NCBI GenBank assembly: GCA_005223375.1
Contig: RXOD01003896.1
Span: forward strand, 1-39,032
DNA: 39,032 nucleotides
Source: Amoebophrya sp. AT5.2
Lineage: Eukaryota > Sar > Dinophyceae > Syndiniales > Amoebophryaceae
Direction of reading: 5' to 3'
Shown: positions 1 through 9,287 of the stretch, piece after piece
Layout: each line of letters starts with the position of its first letter
How positions within the stretch are numbered: the stretch's first letter is position 1
Notes under the pieces: model-generated
Databases searched by the model: none
The model's input: only the letters and a program-made list of their open reading frames with translations
What the model was told of the DNA's origin: nothing
Made by a program: the position numbers and the translations under genes

Positions 1-424
1 GCGGTGACGGAACGAAGCGGAACTCCGACTACTTCGAGCTAAACTTGACCATCTTTCGGTTCCCTTGATTACGACCAACGGTCTGTCCCTTCCGAAAAAC
101 TGGCTCTCAAAAAAACACGCATAAGTTGTATACCGCTCGAAATCAAATCCATGGCTCCAACTGTGCCACATTGGGGGCGTAAGAAAAAGTACTTTAAGCA
201 GACAGAGTGTCAAACTCAAAACATCTCGTGGAAGAATCTATCCATTTGCAATGCAGTTCCTGAGGACCGACCGACACCCAGATCCAGACAAAATCAAAAA
301 TGTTACCATTACCATTCGCGATATTTACCAAGGTGCAGCGCTATTATTGATCGTAGTGCTAAGTAAAGCCTTAAGGTAATCTACGACCAGCTCGTCGAGT
401 TCATAGCGCGGAAGACGAATCCAG
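1..424. other. Non-coding stretch downstream of the last minus-strand gene
   Basis: This stretch lies 3' of the minus-strand gene that ends at 425. The only open frame of note is a 71-codon plus-strand ORF (151-366) rich in Lys, Gln, Arg and Cys, with no recognisable domain, which I do not believe. I see no RNA gene and no repeat. Confidence 0.4.
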
Positions 425-1831
425 CTAGTCTTGGCTTTCGATGCTGGACTCGTCTTCCGAGTTCAGTACGAAGTGTTCTTCATCTGCGTGCGCGTCCGTC
501 CTTCTTCTTGCTATTGCTTCCACCTTTAGTACCTCCTCCTTTTTCTCGTGCTTATCCTTATTCAGGATTACCTCCGCTGCGGCCGCCGGGCGCATCGCCT
601 GCTCCATCTGCTCGAGCCGCTTGCTCTTGATTTTCACCGGAAGTTCTCCTTCTGCTGCTAAAGTCCGAAACGCCGCCTCCTCCTGCGGGGAGAGTTTGTT
701 CATCTTGCTGCTCGTCAAGACCTCATCGGGTTCTTCTTTTCCGGACGACCTTGATGCAGCCACCGTCGAGGTAGCTCCCGCGGCACCTCGTCCCGCGGGA
801 CTTTGCGAGTCGGCGGGGAGAGGGAACAGAGTCTTGATGTCAGGCATATCGAAGTCCAGTTCTCGCTTCATTTCCGTTTGCAGCTGTTGCCTCCACTCTG
901 GGCTTTTGTTCCTCTCCGGACGACCTTGATGCAGCAGCTGCTGATGTTCTCCTTCTTCTAGTTCGTCTTCGTCTTCAACATGGACATCTCGCTCCTGGAA
1001 GGACAACTGGTCCTCATCCTCTTCGTCGAGTTCTTTGAAGTCGCGGAAGGCGTGAGTGAAGCCGCGTCCCGCGTGCATATCGCGAAAGGAAGGCACACGC
1101 TTGTCCGCCAGAATGTCCTCGTACATCTCGCAGACGTCGTTGATCGGGGCGGACCTACGAAAACTGCTAGTAGTGGCCGAAGAACCACTAGTACTTAATG
1201 TCGACGAGGAGACTTCCCTCGTCGACGAGGCGGATCCCGCTGCCGAGCTGGTACACGAGGAGGCGCTGCCCATCAAAGCGTCCTCCACTTCATCCCGCTG
1301 CTTCCGCAAGTAGTTGAGCTGGTCGACGTGAGAGGACGAGGAACTGAGGTGAGAAGAGAACTGATGGCTCGCTTCCATCGCTCCAGCTTCCTTCTCCTCC
1401 TCCGCGCCGGAAGCGGCGACGAGGCTCGTTTGCTGCTCCCGCCACTGCCGCGGGTTTCGAAAGCTGTACCCGTTGCGCAGCACCTGCTCCACGTCCACAA
1501 AGGGGTCTGCGAACGCCTCCGAAGGTGACGATTTCCCTGAAGATGTTGTACTGTCTACAGCACAAAACTTCTTGCTCCTCGCTGCGGTCGTGAAGGTCGG
1601 CACGCGCAAATTTGGCTGCTGGTGAGCAAAATCACGCTCATGAGTAAGCGAAGTGGAACCTGCAGCAGGTTTCGTGCGGCGCAGAAGTATTCGGCTTCGT
1701 GCGGCGGCAGGATTCGAGAGGGCCGCGAAATCTTCGTCTTCATCGGTATCTTCCTTGTGCAGCTGCTTGTACCGAAGCCGATGATCCCTCAAGGATTGCC
1801 CTGCCAACAGCGTCGCATTCTTGCTCGCCAT
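425..1831 (-). CDS. Hypothetical acidic, Ser-rich low-complexity protein (468 aa)
   Basis: I do not recognise this family. The 468-residue frame starts at the ATG at 1831 (MASKNATLLAGQS) and ends at 425. An open frame continues about 60 nt upstream, but its only other possible start is GTG, and a pyrimidine-rich stretch lies just before the ATG, so I prefer 1831. Two clearly acidic stretches are visible: HKEDTDEDEDFAAL near the N-terminus and one around VHVEDEDELEEGEH in the middle. Between them lie Ser/Thr/Ala-rich linkers. The region around residues 375-440 (NKLSPQEEAAFRTLAAEGEL followed by K/E-rich helix) looks like coiled coil, and the C-terminus is acidic (NSEDESSIESQD). The composition suggests a largely disordered nuclear or RNA-associated protein, but that is only an inference. 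It could also be a downstream part of the gene at 3121-2066, though I found no convincing in-phase splice. Confidence 0.6.
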   Translation of the reverse strand: MASKNATLLAGQSLRDHRLRYKQLHKEDTDEDEDFAALSNPAAARSRILLRRTKPAAGSTSLTHERDFAHQQPNLRVPTFTTAARSKKFCAVDSTTSSGKSSPSEAFADPFVDVEQVLRNGYSFRNPRQWREQQTSLVAASGAEEEKEAGAMEASHQFSSHLSSSSSHVDQLNYLRKQRDEVEDALMGSASSCTSSAAGSASSTREVSSSTLSTSGSSATTSSFRRSAPINDVCEMYEDILADKRVPSFRDMHAGRGFTHAFRDFKELDEEDEDQLSFQERDVHVEDEDELEEGEHQQLLHQGRPERNKSPEWRQQLQTEMKRELDFDMPDIKTLFPLPADSQSPAGRGAAGATSTVAASRSSGKEEPDEVLTSSKMNKLSPQEEAAFRTLAAEGELPVKIKSKRLEQMEQAMRPAAAAEVILNKDKHEKKEEVLKVEAIARRRTDAHADEEHFVLNSEDESSIESQD

Positions 1832-2065
1832 GATGTCGCGCACGTAATCGCCACAATTAGAAAACGAGGGAGGAGGAGGAAGGCTGACCCTGACTCAGAC
1901 ACTGTCAATGACAATGACTACAGTCTAGAACTAGATTAAAACTAACAGATCCGCTGGCCTCCGCTGCCAAAATAAATCTGATGAAGGGTATCAGATTCTG
2001 AACCAGACGCCTGGCCCTACCAGACATCTACTTGTCAGCGAGGTGCCGGTATTGGTGAGAATTTA

Positions 2066-3121
2066 TTAGTTGAAGTGGAGAAGCGACACGTGGTCGCGAG
2101 GATGAAAATGAATAAGGAAATGTCCTATTCTTGAAACTTCCGCCTCCTGCCTCATCGGCAAGAAGTTTTCCTCGGACCTAATTGCCACCAATTTCTCCGC
2201 GTGCATGGTGCGCTCCCGCAACTTTTTCAAGTTCTCTTCCTCCTCCATCTCCTTTATCCTCGCTTGCGCTTGTATCGCGGCTTTTCTTTTAGTCACCTCC
2301 CGTATTATGTCTTCATCTGTTTTTCTCGTCTTGCTCTTTGCCTGCTGCTCTTCCAGTATTTGTCTTTTTTTCTTGTCGGACAGCTCTATTTTCTTCATGA
2401 GCGAGAGATTTTCTTGAAGCAACACTGCCTTGGGCTCGTCTGGGCTGCCAGCAGCATCTAGTACTTCATCTTCGCAGCCGGCCCGCTTCGCCACGTGCCG
2501 AACATTTTGCTGCCCCCGAGTAGCACCGCCGCGTGCTGTGATACTACTCGTCGAAGTACTGGAGCAGGATTCCAAATCTACTCTGCTCCACTCGCCTTTC
2601 AGATGACGTTCCAGTACCGCCCGGGGCATCTTCACACGATTCAGAGGCGACGACTCATCTTCCTCCATTCCCATCCCTCCGAGTCCGATTCTGCCCCCCC
2701 GATGACTTCGCATCACTTGATCGTTCGCGCCGTAGTACAACCTGGAAGATGCGCCGGATGCCCCCGACGTAGTTGTTCTTGTTTGCCCAAGAACACTAGC
2801 TTCCATCGGAGATGCCGACTTGCTGCTCGACGGGTTGCTCGCACCGGAACCAGCCCCCGAGCCTGCACCTTTAGATGAACCGCTACCGCCTGAAGATGAG
2901 GATGAACCTTCTCCGCGGGGATGAAGAACCTGCTGTGGGACGAAGGGGTGCTGGTGCATTCCGGCAAGCCCCGCGGCTTGCTTGTACCGGCGCATGCGGT
3001 GGTGCTGTGGCTGCAACGTCATGTGCTGCGGAGACAGATTCTGATCCTCGTCACTGTCGTCCTCGTTCTGGCCGTGCTGCTGCATTTGGTGGAGGTGCCC
3101 CGCGCGACCACCAAACCGCAT
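2066..3121 (-). CDS. Hypothetical low-complexity protein with C-terminal coiled coil
   Basis: I do not recognise this family. The frame stays open from about 3277 to the stop at 2066, and the first ATG is at 3121 (MRFGGRAGHLHQMQQ). Upstream of that ATG the frame crosses a plausible splice acceptor (CTGTTCACAG at about 3180), so a short 5' exon may be missing from this model. The protein is His/Gln/Met-rich at the N-terminus and then carries a Ser/Gly tract (SSSSSGGSGSSKGAGSGAGS). It ends with roughly 100 residues of Lys/Glu/Arg-rich helix, for example KKIELSDKKKRQILEEQQAK and IKEMEEEENLKKLRER, which should form a coiled coil. The last 15 or so residues (GHFLIHFHPRDHVSLLHF) differ in character and may be intron read-through after GCGGAA at about 2140. 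Confidence 0.55.
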   Translation of the reverse strand: MRFGGRAGHLHQMQQHGQNEDDSDEDQNLSPQHMTLQPQHHRMRRYKQAAGLAGMHQHPFVPQQVLHPRGEGSSSSSGGSGSSKGAGSGAGSGASNPSSSKSASPMEASVLGQTRTTTSGASGASSRLYYGANDQVMRSHRGGRIGLGGMGMEEDESSPLNRVKMPRAVLERHLKGEWSRVDLESCSSTSTSSITARGGATRGQQNVRHVAKRAGCEDEVLDAAGSPDEPKAVLLQENLSLMKKIELSDKKKRQILEEQQAKSKTRKTDEDIIREVTKRKAAIQAQARIKEMEEEENLKKLRERTMHAEKLVAIRSEENFLPMRQEAEVSRIGHFLIHFHPRDHVSLLHFN

Positions 3122-4369
3122 CGACGAACTGTGCTGCTGCAGGGCGGCACGCGAAGGGAAGTTACCTGTGAACAGATTACATTTCAGCGAGGTAGCAGCT
3201 GCAGTGCGAGATGAAGTTGCAGGGTCTAATCCTAATGTAATATCGTCTTTATGATCGCCGAGAATGACGTAACACAAACACTAAATCAATGAATGAAGTA
3301 GCGGTGGTGCGGAAACGGATTCTAGACAGCTAGGGCGTTTTTGTGAGAGGACGACCGGGTCCGGGTAGTGCGTCAGCTCTAAAAAACCTCTCCTCGGTGC
3401 GTTCTTCGCTCCCGCACTTTCAAAAGCCCTCGCTTGTTGATGTCTGACTAAAAATAATTTCCCTCCGCTTCATTTGACGTCCCAAAGCAATCGATGGACT
3501 GGTGTGGCTCATCATCATCTCGCGCATCTCTTATTCTCGTCGAAGAAAAAAGCTGTCGCCTCCTCATGTCATCTCTCGCAGTACGAGCAAGTCGTCCCTC
3601 ACCCTCTCGCGTCGATAACAAAAGAAACATACATGAAGACATGGTCTCGCAGGGGATATCAATGATCTGAGAGCCACGGCAAAAGCGCCAGTGGGGCTGG
3701 GGTAGAAACAAATTTAAAAAATTTCCTATAAGCAGCATGGCGAGGCCGACTCCAAGATAATTGAAAAAATCGTTCAGAACTCAACTGTAGCTATTCATTT
3801 TTGTTTTGCAGAAATTATGGATTTCGAAATCGAAACCGAAACGCTACTTGTTGTACTAAATATTTTTCATCGGGCGTCATATATCATGAAACTACTAATT
3901 TATATGCGCGCTTTGACTTCTATTTCTTTTGTTTGAGATTTTATCTTTATGGGGTCGCCAGAAACGCGGCGCCAGGATGTCGGAAATCAACTCCATCACC
4001 ATCTTCATGATCTTCAGCGCAACTAGGGCCACTTCCTTGCAACCGTGGTCGTCAGTTACAGTGCGTGTACGGCCGAATGCTACTAGTTTAGTGCGTTGAT
4101 TGTCGCGCGCTTCGTGAATCTCCGAGTCGGTAAACGGAGCTGTATCTATCTGACAATGAATGAGTACGAATAGTGAGTGGTGAAAGATAAGAAATGTCAG
4201 AGTCAGTGTGAGAGAGTGTCAGTAGATCATGTGGTGCTACTAACTCGTGTTCCTGCTCGTGGCGGCCCGAAATGCGTCGCCCACAAGGCGCGCCCGGTCG
4301 AGGCGACAGGAAGAAAGTGAAAGTAGCCACCTCCGTTTTATAATAAAAAAATGTAGCTCTAGCTGTAGC
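3122..4369. other. Intergenic or 5' exon region, no confident gene
   Basis: From 3122 to about 3277 an open minus-strand frame may hold an upstream exon of the gene ending at 2066. From 3278 to 4369 the DNA is richer in A and T and I find only short ORFs, such as one on the minus strand at 3448-3738 and others at 3801-4010 and 4088-4330, none with recognisable features. No RNA gene is apparent. Confidence 0.35.
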
Positions 4370-4792
4370 TCATGCTGAGACTGTGGTTTTTGCCGCTCCG
4401 ACGGTGGCCAGACTCTGCGCGGAAAGGAGAGCGGCCGCGTGTTGGGTTGTAAAAGTTTGGAGCTGGGCGGTCGCGCCAAAGAGGTGTAAAATGCTGAAGG
4501 AGTGGTCAACTAGGGCCAGCGATGAAGGTGATGCAGAAGTACCCAGTTCCGATGCCAGCCCGTTGCGGTGGTAGTGATGCGCCGTCGGAGACCTGTGGGA
4601 TGGAGGTGGATTGCGAATTTCGGAATGAGTTAGATGTGCTGGTGCACGTGCACCGAAAATAGAGAATAACGACAACGAAGAACCTCCGCCTGCCGTAGAC
4701 GCTGAAACCGAGATGAACGCTACGAACAACGCATTCATGGTGATTCGAAAATGAAACCAACGAAACAACCGCGAGCCAAACCAAACCACCAT
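4370..4792 (-). CDS. Possible small secreted or membrane protein (weak ORF)
   Basis: This is a 140-codon minus-strand ORF with two in-frame ATGs. The second (at about 4735) gives MNALFVAFISVSASTAGG, which resembles a signal peptide with a small-residue cleavage region. The remainder is Ser/Ala/His-rich with no known domain and ends ...GAAKTTVSA. Codon composition is not clearly different from the flanking non-coding DNA, and another long frame overlaps it (4506-4874, same strand). I list it only because it has a plausible start context (ATCACCATG), the right orientation and a signal-like N-terminus. It may be noise or one exon of a larger gene. Confidence 0.25.
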   Translation of the reverse strand: MVVWFGSRLFRWFHFRITMNALFVAFISVSASTAGGGSSLSLFSIFGARAPAHLTHSEIRNPPPSHRSPTAHHYHRNGLASELGTSASPSSLALVDHSFSILHLFGATAQLQTFTTQHAAALLSAQSLATVGAAKTTVSA

Positions 4793-5423
4793 GATGGAGG
4801 TAACCAGTAACTGGCTTCGGTTTCTCTCGGTCTCTTACTCTTCTTTCATCACAGTGATCTTCTCTGCCGATCATACCCGGAGCTGCTCCTTAGACTTGCT
4901 CTTCGAGCCTGAGCCAACGAGAGATAATAGTAGACTAGATTAATGAGTCCTCCCGTTTGTAACGTAAGATAGGACCACGGGGAAGCAGTAGCCGCTCGTG
5001 CTGTGAGGACTCGACAGCCTGCCGTAGCTGTTGCTAAACACCGCAATGGCGTGGTTCTGGTAGAAGAATCAATAAAGCAGTTAGGCCGGACTTGTTTCCC
5101 AAAACAAAGTGCACGAGCCTAGTCCTCCAGTTTTTCATTTTCATGATAGATTCTGTTCCACCAAAGAAATACAGGCTACTCTCTTTATGCAGCCGGCTGT
5201 CCACTCCCGGTTCGTTTAGCTTTAGTTTTTGTCGCTCGTCGTCATTTACCCTCTTTACCGGCGCCCGTAAGATAAGATCCAGGCGCAAACAATGTGCACT
5301 AGTGCAGAAAAGCCATTGCAGAAAGTAAAACTGCGCGCTATGTAATAGAGGTGCCGGCTGCGAAACGCTTTGTAGTTACGGAAAGCGCCACACAAGAAGG
5401 AACTACAGGGACTCCGTCTCCGG
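4793..5423. other. Intergenic stretch with weak ORFs
   Basis: A minus-strand ORF at 5034-5288 ends in NKSGLTALLILLPEPRHCGV and includes a Lys/Arg-rich segment, but it is short and has no recognisable domain. It might be an exon upstream of the tail-anchored ORF at 5424-5627, although I could not find a consistent splice. I saw nothing else. Confidence 0.3.
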
Positions 5424-5627
5424 CTACAGCAAATAATAGAGAACCAACAGCAAGCAAGTGAGTGTGAGTACTCCCCCTAGGAATAAGCCTGTTGTAGTAC
5501 GTAGCCACTCCGCCTCGTCTCGCTCTTGTTCTGGAACTAGTGGATGTACAAAGATTGTGCGTTGTAGTATTTCGTATCGGCTAGATGTAGATTCACTTGG
5601 CTCCTCACTTAGCTCCTCGGCAATCAT
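5424..5627 (-). CDS. Candidate small tail-anchored membrane protein (67 aa)
   Basis: The ATG at 5627 opens a 67-residue frame. Its first ~45 residues are hydrophilic and Glu/Ser-rich (MIAEELSEEPSESTSSRYE, then VPEQERDEAEWLRTT). It ends in one strongly hydrophobic segment, GLFLGGVLTLTCLLLVLYYL, followed almost immediately by the stop. A single C-terminal membrane span with a cytosolic head is the hallmark of tail-anchored proteins (Sec61-beta, SNAREs, small organelle adaptors), but I cannot assign a family. The frame is open upstream to about 5732, where a non-initial exon could join it. The orientation matches all neighbouring genes. It could be the last exon of a longer protein. Confidence 0.4.
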   Translation of the reverse strand: MIAEELSEEPSESTSSRYEILQRTIFVHPLVPEQERDEAEWLRTTTGLFLGGVLTLTCLLLVLYYLL

Positions 5628-5912
5628 GGATGAAGAAGAATTGCGTTCCAAAAGTAAATGGCAGTGTAAAATCCCTCTTGATTGAGTTTGTAGAACCGAT
5701 AATTGCAAAGGTTCAGGCGTAACTAAGAGCAACAGAGCTCCTGCTGTGCTGCGCCGATTGTAAGGCCCAGTGAGTCCTACGAGTCAGAGCTTTTCCCTGA
5801 ACATCGACGTGTTTTTTGGTAACTCTATCATACAATACGGCATTCTTTGGATGATTCTACTTTTATAACATTTGGTTTAGTCTATTCCGGCGCGTGAAAA
5901 CTGGACTGCTGA

Positions 5913-6722
5913 CTACTGGTGCGACGGACTGGAGGCTTTGTTATGCTGCCCGAGCAGCAGGCTCAGGTCCCCCGAAGTGACAGCATCCCCCGCGGTGTCA
6001 AACATCTTCAAGCCCTCGTCGTCATCCGAGGTAAGAGGTGAATCCTCGTCGTGGAGGTCGTCAAAAAATTCCTGCTCATTGCGAGACGGTGATCTGATTC
6101 CCAACCCTTGCCCATTGCGAGGACACGACAGAAGCGGCTGGCGCAGGTGCGAGATGCTCTCCAGCGTGTGGCCTCCTGCTCTCGACCGATCGCCGGAGGA
6201 CGAGGAAGGCAGGCGCGGGCTCCGCGGGGGCCGGTTTTTCGCCGTGCCCGGTTCGTGCATCTGCATGCCCTCGTCACAACTCTCCGCAGCTCCTCTGGCT
6301 CGTAGTTTGTTCGGTTTCGGCGTCTCAAACGCATAATTCGGGCTCGCAGTGGTCGCAGCCCCGAGGTCTACATCGAGGTCCTCGAACCCCCAACCCTCGA
6401 GACCGGGCGGCATCGGAAAACCAGCCGCGGGGACGGAGGGAGGCGGCCCCGCCGGTGCGGGAGGAGCAACCACGTCCTCGGGGGAGCTGCTCGTGCGCGA
6501 TCTCGCCACGAAGATTGCGTTTGCGCTGCCGCAAGTTGGAGAAGAGGAAGAGGGCGGCGCCTTCGACGCAGAAGATGAACTGGCAGCGGGCGAGGGCTTC
6601 GCATTCCGCGAGGCTTTTTGCTTGTTCCCCTTCGCTTTATTCGGTTGGACAGGCGCGACCGGAACCTTCTTGCCCTGCTTCTTCTTCAACTTCTTCGCCG
6701 CCTTCTTCTCCTGCTGAATCAC
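5913..6722 (-). CDS. Hypothetical basic/low-complexity protein, 3' exon (5' end unresolved)
   Basis: A 269-codon frame runs from the stop at 5913 to about 6722, where the only start-like codon is GTG directly after an in-frame TAA. An acceptor-like sequence (CCCTGTAAGAG) sits exactly there, so this is best read as a downstream exon. It begins with a lysine-rich helix (EKKAAKKLKKKQGKKVPV) and continues with Ser/Pro/Ala-rich linkers containing a hydrophobic patch with acidic end (MPPGLEGWGFEDLDVDLG). It then has Arg/Ser-Pro segments and an acidic stretch near the end (DDLHDEDSPLTSDDDEG). I do not recognise the family. The missing first exon could lie near 7046-6960, inside the fold-back repeat, where MNAIEAL... 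is open and a CAG|GTGCTC donor would match the phase of an acceptor at GTAAG|AGGTG. That join is speculative. Confidence 0.5.
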   Translation of the reverse strand: MIQQEKKAAKKLKKKQGKKVPVAPVQPNKAKGNKQKASRNAKPSPAASSSSASKAPPSSSSPTCGSANAIFVARSRTSSSPEDVVAPPAPAGPPPSVPAAGFPMPPGLEGWGFEDLDVDLGAATTASPNYAFETPKPNKLRARGAAESCDEGMQMHEPGTAKNRPPRSPRLPSSSSGDRSRAGGHTLESISHLRQPLLSCPRNGQGLGIRSPSRNEQEFFDDLHDEDSPLTSDDDEGLKMFDTAGDAVTSGDLSLLLGQHNKASSPSHQ

Positions 6723-6922
6723 CTCTTACAGGGGGCGTAGCAGAAGCATTTTTTCTGTGGCAGCTTCTGTACTACAGAAACGACTACGTCTAGTAGGTAC
6801 GACACGGAAAAAACTTGTTTTTCCGAAAAAAGTGTAGTACGTAGTACAGCTACAAAGGGAGCGAACAAAACAAGTTGTGCACGAAGCCCAATCGCGCAGC
6901 TGCCGCTGATCGCGTGAGAGTG

Positions 6923-7046
6923 GTCGCGAACGGAATCGGATCGAGTTTGAGCACCTGCAGCCCTACATGAACGCGACCTCAAAGCCTCAATTGCGTTCAT
7001 GTAGGGCTTCAGGTGCTCAAACTCGACGCGATTCCGATCTTCGCGA
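6923..7046. repeat. Fold-back inverted repeat with ~50-bp arms
   Basis: The left arm is 6923-6974 and the right arm 6993-7046, separated by an 18-nt loop (gacctcaaagcctcaatt). The arms are near-perfect reverse complements: a core of GAGTTTGAGCACCTG, one mismatch, then AGCCCTACATGAACGC is shared, and the outer parts (GTCGCGAA, GAATCG) pair with small mismatches. RNA across it would form a long hairpin. On the minus strand the right arm is openly coding-like (VEFEHLKPYMNAIE). This suggests exon sequence that was copied in inverted orientation, or a small MITE-like element. It lies just upstream of the exon ending at 5913. Confidence 0.85.
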
Positions 7047-7182
7047 CGCACAATAATTAAAAGGCAAAACTATAGTTTTTCTTACGCGTCGTGCTCGCTT
7101 GTCGTTTATCGCTGCGTGCTAGGCTAAAATAAGCTACAACAACACTTCTGCTGCAACAACACTCCTGTCCTGCTGTCCGGCC

Positions 7183-8868
7183 CTAATTTTCCTGCCGCTC
7201 CCGTTCCTGCAGTGCTTGCTCCCGCTCGGACATGCCTTGGAGGCTGAACGCCGCGAATGGGTGCTCCTCGAGGTCGTCGTTCATTTGCGCATGGAAGCGG
7301 CCAACATTTTCAAAATCCATTTTTTGCCCGAAGATATGCAGCTTCACGTCGTCGTGTTGATCATCAATATCAGCAACGTCCCCCCGGTCCTGATGCAGTT
7401 CCTCCATGAAGGGGCACTCCCGTGGCTCGCTTTCCCGAGCAGTATCTGGCCACGGGTCGTTCTCATCCATAATTCCCATTTCGTGTCTGGACGAAGATGC
7501 GCGTCCTCGTGCTGCTCGTTCGCGAACCGATTGGGTGATCAAACCTCGTTTCCTCGATGTTTTCGGCGGCTCCTGCCTGTTGTCGCCTTCTCTCATCTCC
7601 GCAGGCACGAGCGCTTTGATCGCCTCCCCGCGGGAGCTGGCAGTTTCCGATCCCGTGCAATACGTCCGCAGCTGCGCCATCACATCGGAGGCGGTCACGC
7701 ATCGGTCATTGCGGTCGGCGTTTGCCGATTTCCTCTTCTGCTCTACTGCTTCCGGCTGCTGGCTTTCATCATGAGCGGCGCACATCGCCTGAAGCTGCGC
7801 ATCCGCGAGAGCGCAGCCTTGTTGAAAAATGACGTCTTCGTCCTCTCCGCCTTGTTGAAAACTATCGTCCCAGTCCGGCCCTGCGGAGGATTGCGTGGAG
7901 AATTTCGGGCTGCCGTGCGTGACGTCGTTTACCCGAACGTGGTCCTCCACTCGCAGCAGCTCGGGCTCGCCAACTCCAGCGAATTGCTCTCCAGAGAATA
8001 TGTCCTGGTCGTCGTCTTCCCCTTCCCCCCGCCCGCTCGAAACCGCGCTGTCGGACGTGTCGGCCGAGATCCTGTGGCGCCGGGGTTGTACCAGCGGCAG
8101 ACGATTCATCGGTCTCGGCACTTGATGTTCTTGTTCCGCTTCTTCCGCTCGAACTAGAAAACTGCTCTCGTTTTTCAGGTCCCAGGTGTCGTGAAATAGG
8201 TTCCTGCTTTTGTCGTTGGTGCAGCCGTCCTCCGCGTAGCTGTCATCGGCTGCCCAGTCCATTCCTTCTCTCAAGTACTCCAGCCGACCCGAAGCAGAGG
8301 TTGTCTTATTTAGCGGAGCGTTCCCCTCTCGATCCCGGTCAATCAGACCCGCTTTGTTACTGCTGTTGCCGCTGGTCGTCGCGCACCCGCTCGCATTTTT
8401 TCCGGCCTGCCGCTGTCGTTGGGCTTGTTCCATGATGTGTGCCATTTGCCTCAAAGCATAGTCCTGTTTGCGCTTAGAATCTTCGGAAGCTCCCTGTAGC
8501 CCGCCGTCGTGGTTAGGAAGCTTGTGATTTCTGTCGCACGTTATCCTCCTCGCCTGCCCGATTTTTTTTCTCGCGTCGGCGTCGAGGCCTCCAGCGGCGA
8601 ATGCCTGCAGCTCTTCCTCGGTTGGCACCACGTTGTAGTTGTTCGCGTTTCGCACCACCGCGGCGGTGCGGTCCAAGTCAAACTCCTGCATCTGCCTTCT
8701 CAGCATACTGGTGCTCGGTAAAACCTTCTCGCGAACGACCTCTTTCACGAGTTTCTCCTCCTTGCCGGCGTACTTCTTTGTCTTTCCCGCGCTTAGGCTC
8801 GACAACTGCACCATATTCATACCTCCATTCGCTCCACGCGTGAGCGCCACCGGGTTCTTCATACCCAT
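7183..8868 (-). CDS. Hypothetical low-complexity protein (561 aa), single exon
   Basis: The start is well defined: ATG at 8868 (MGMKNPVALTRGANGG) with an in-frame TAA three codons upstream. The stop is a TAG at 7183. I do not recognise the family. The N-terminal ~150 residues look the most ordered, with a helical charged stretch (KLVKEVVREKVLPSTSMLRR), then VVPTEEELQAFAAGGLDADA and a predicted helix around QDYALRQMAHIMEQAQRQRQ. The middle and C-terminal parts are mostly acidic/Ser-rich and disordered, with DEDVIFQQG and GEDDDQDIFSGEQ segments. The protein ends in a short charged helix (MSEREQALQERERQEN). No membrane segment or signal peptide is visible. It is an intronless unit between the giant gene ending at 9288 and the fold-back repeat. 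Confidence 0.7.
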   Translation of the reverse strand: MGMKNPVALTRGANGGMNMVQLSSLSAGKTKKYAGKEEKLVKEVVREKVLPSTSMLRRQMQEFDLDRTAAVVRNANNYNVVPTEEELQAFAAGGLDADARKKIGQARRITCDRNHKLPNHDGGLQGASEDSKRKQDYALRQMAHIMEQAQRQRQAGKNASGCATTSGNSSNKAGLIDRDREGNAPLNKTTSASGRLEYLREGMDWAADDSYAEDGCTNDKSRNLFHDTWDLKNESSFLVRAEEAEQEHQVPRPMNRLPLVQPRRHRISADTSDSAVSSGRGEGEDDDQDIFSGEQFAGVGEPELLRVEDHVRVNDVTHGSPKFSTQSSAGPDWDDSFQQGGEDEDVIFQQGCALADAQLQAMCAAHDESQQPEAVEQKRKSANADRNDRCVTASDVMAQLRTYCTGSETASSRGEAIKALVPAEMREGDNRQEPPKTSRKRGLITQSVRERAARGRASSSRHEMGIMDENDPWPDTARESEPRECPFMEELHQDRGDVADIDDQHDDVKLHIFGQKMDFENVGRFHAQMNDDLEEHPFAAFSLQGMSEREQALQERERQEN

Positions 8869-9287
8869 CTCCGGTTAGAAAAGGAGTAGACACATGACTC
8901 ATTCGTTCCCTCATGTGGTGCTGGTGCTGGTGATGCTGATGCTGGCCTAGAAGCCCAGATCCGCAAGGATCGCGAGACACGTAAACAACTTCCTCGAGCA
9001 CGAGGATAACCGACAGGCACAGGAAGACCATATCCCATATTGCGGGAATCCATCAGGCACAAAACCGCCATCGAAATTCAACTGCAGCTTCCGGCGCCGA
9101 CATACGAATGTCGTGCGAAGTCGAACCTACGTACAGGTACGCCTAGCCCAGCGAAAAGGACTAGAAAACGCTCTGCACCGGCACCGATGGCACCCGTGGA
9201 TACCTCGTCCTAAGTAGTTGTAGATATCAAATTGATATTGATCAAAAATGCAGTGCCACATGCATGACGCAGAATTTGGTCAACTTC
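8869..9287. other. Short intergenic region between two minus-strand genes
   Basis: This is the 5' flank of the gene starting at 8868 and the 3' flank of the giant gene ending at 9288. It contains His-codon-rich triplets (about 8915-8945) read in an ORF out of frame with the downstream gene. No clear exon, terminator or RNA gene was seen. Confidence 0.35.

Noticed and set aside
4641..4654. Perfect 14-bp palindrome GGTGCACGTGCACC
   Set aside because: A single short palindrome is expected by chance at this window size. No second copy or associated site was seen, so no regulatory role can be supported.
7216..8157. 313-codon plus-strand ORF opposite the 561-aa gene
   Set aside because: The minus-strand frame is longer, has a defined ATG with an upstream stop and matches local gene polarity. 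The plus frame shows no domain.
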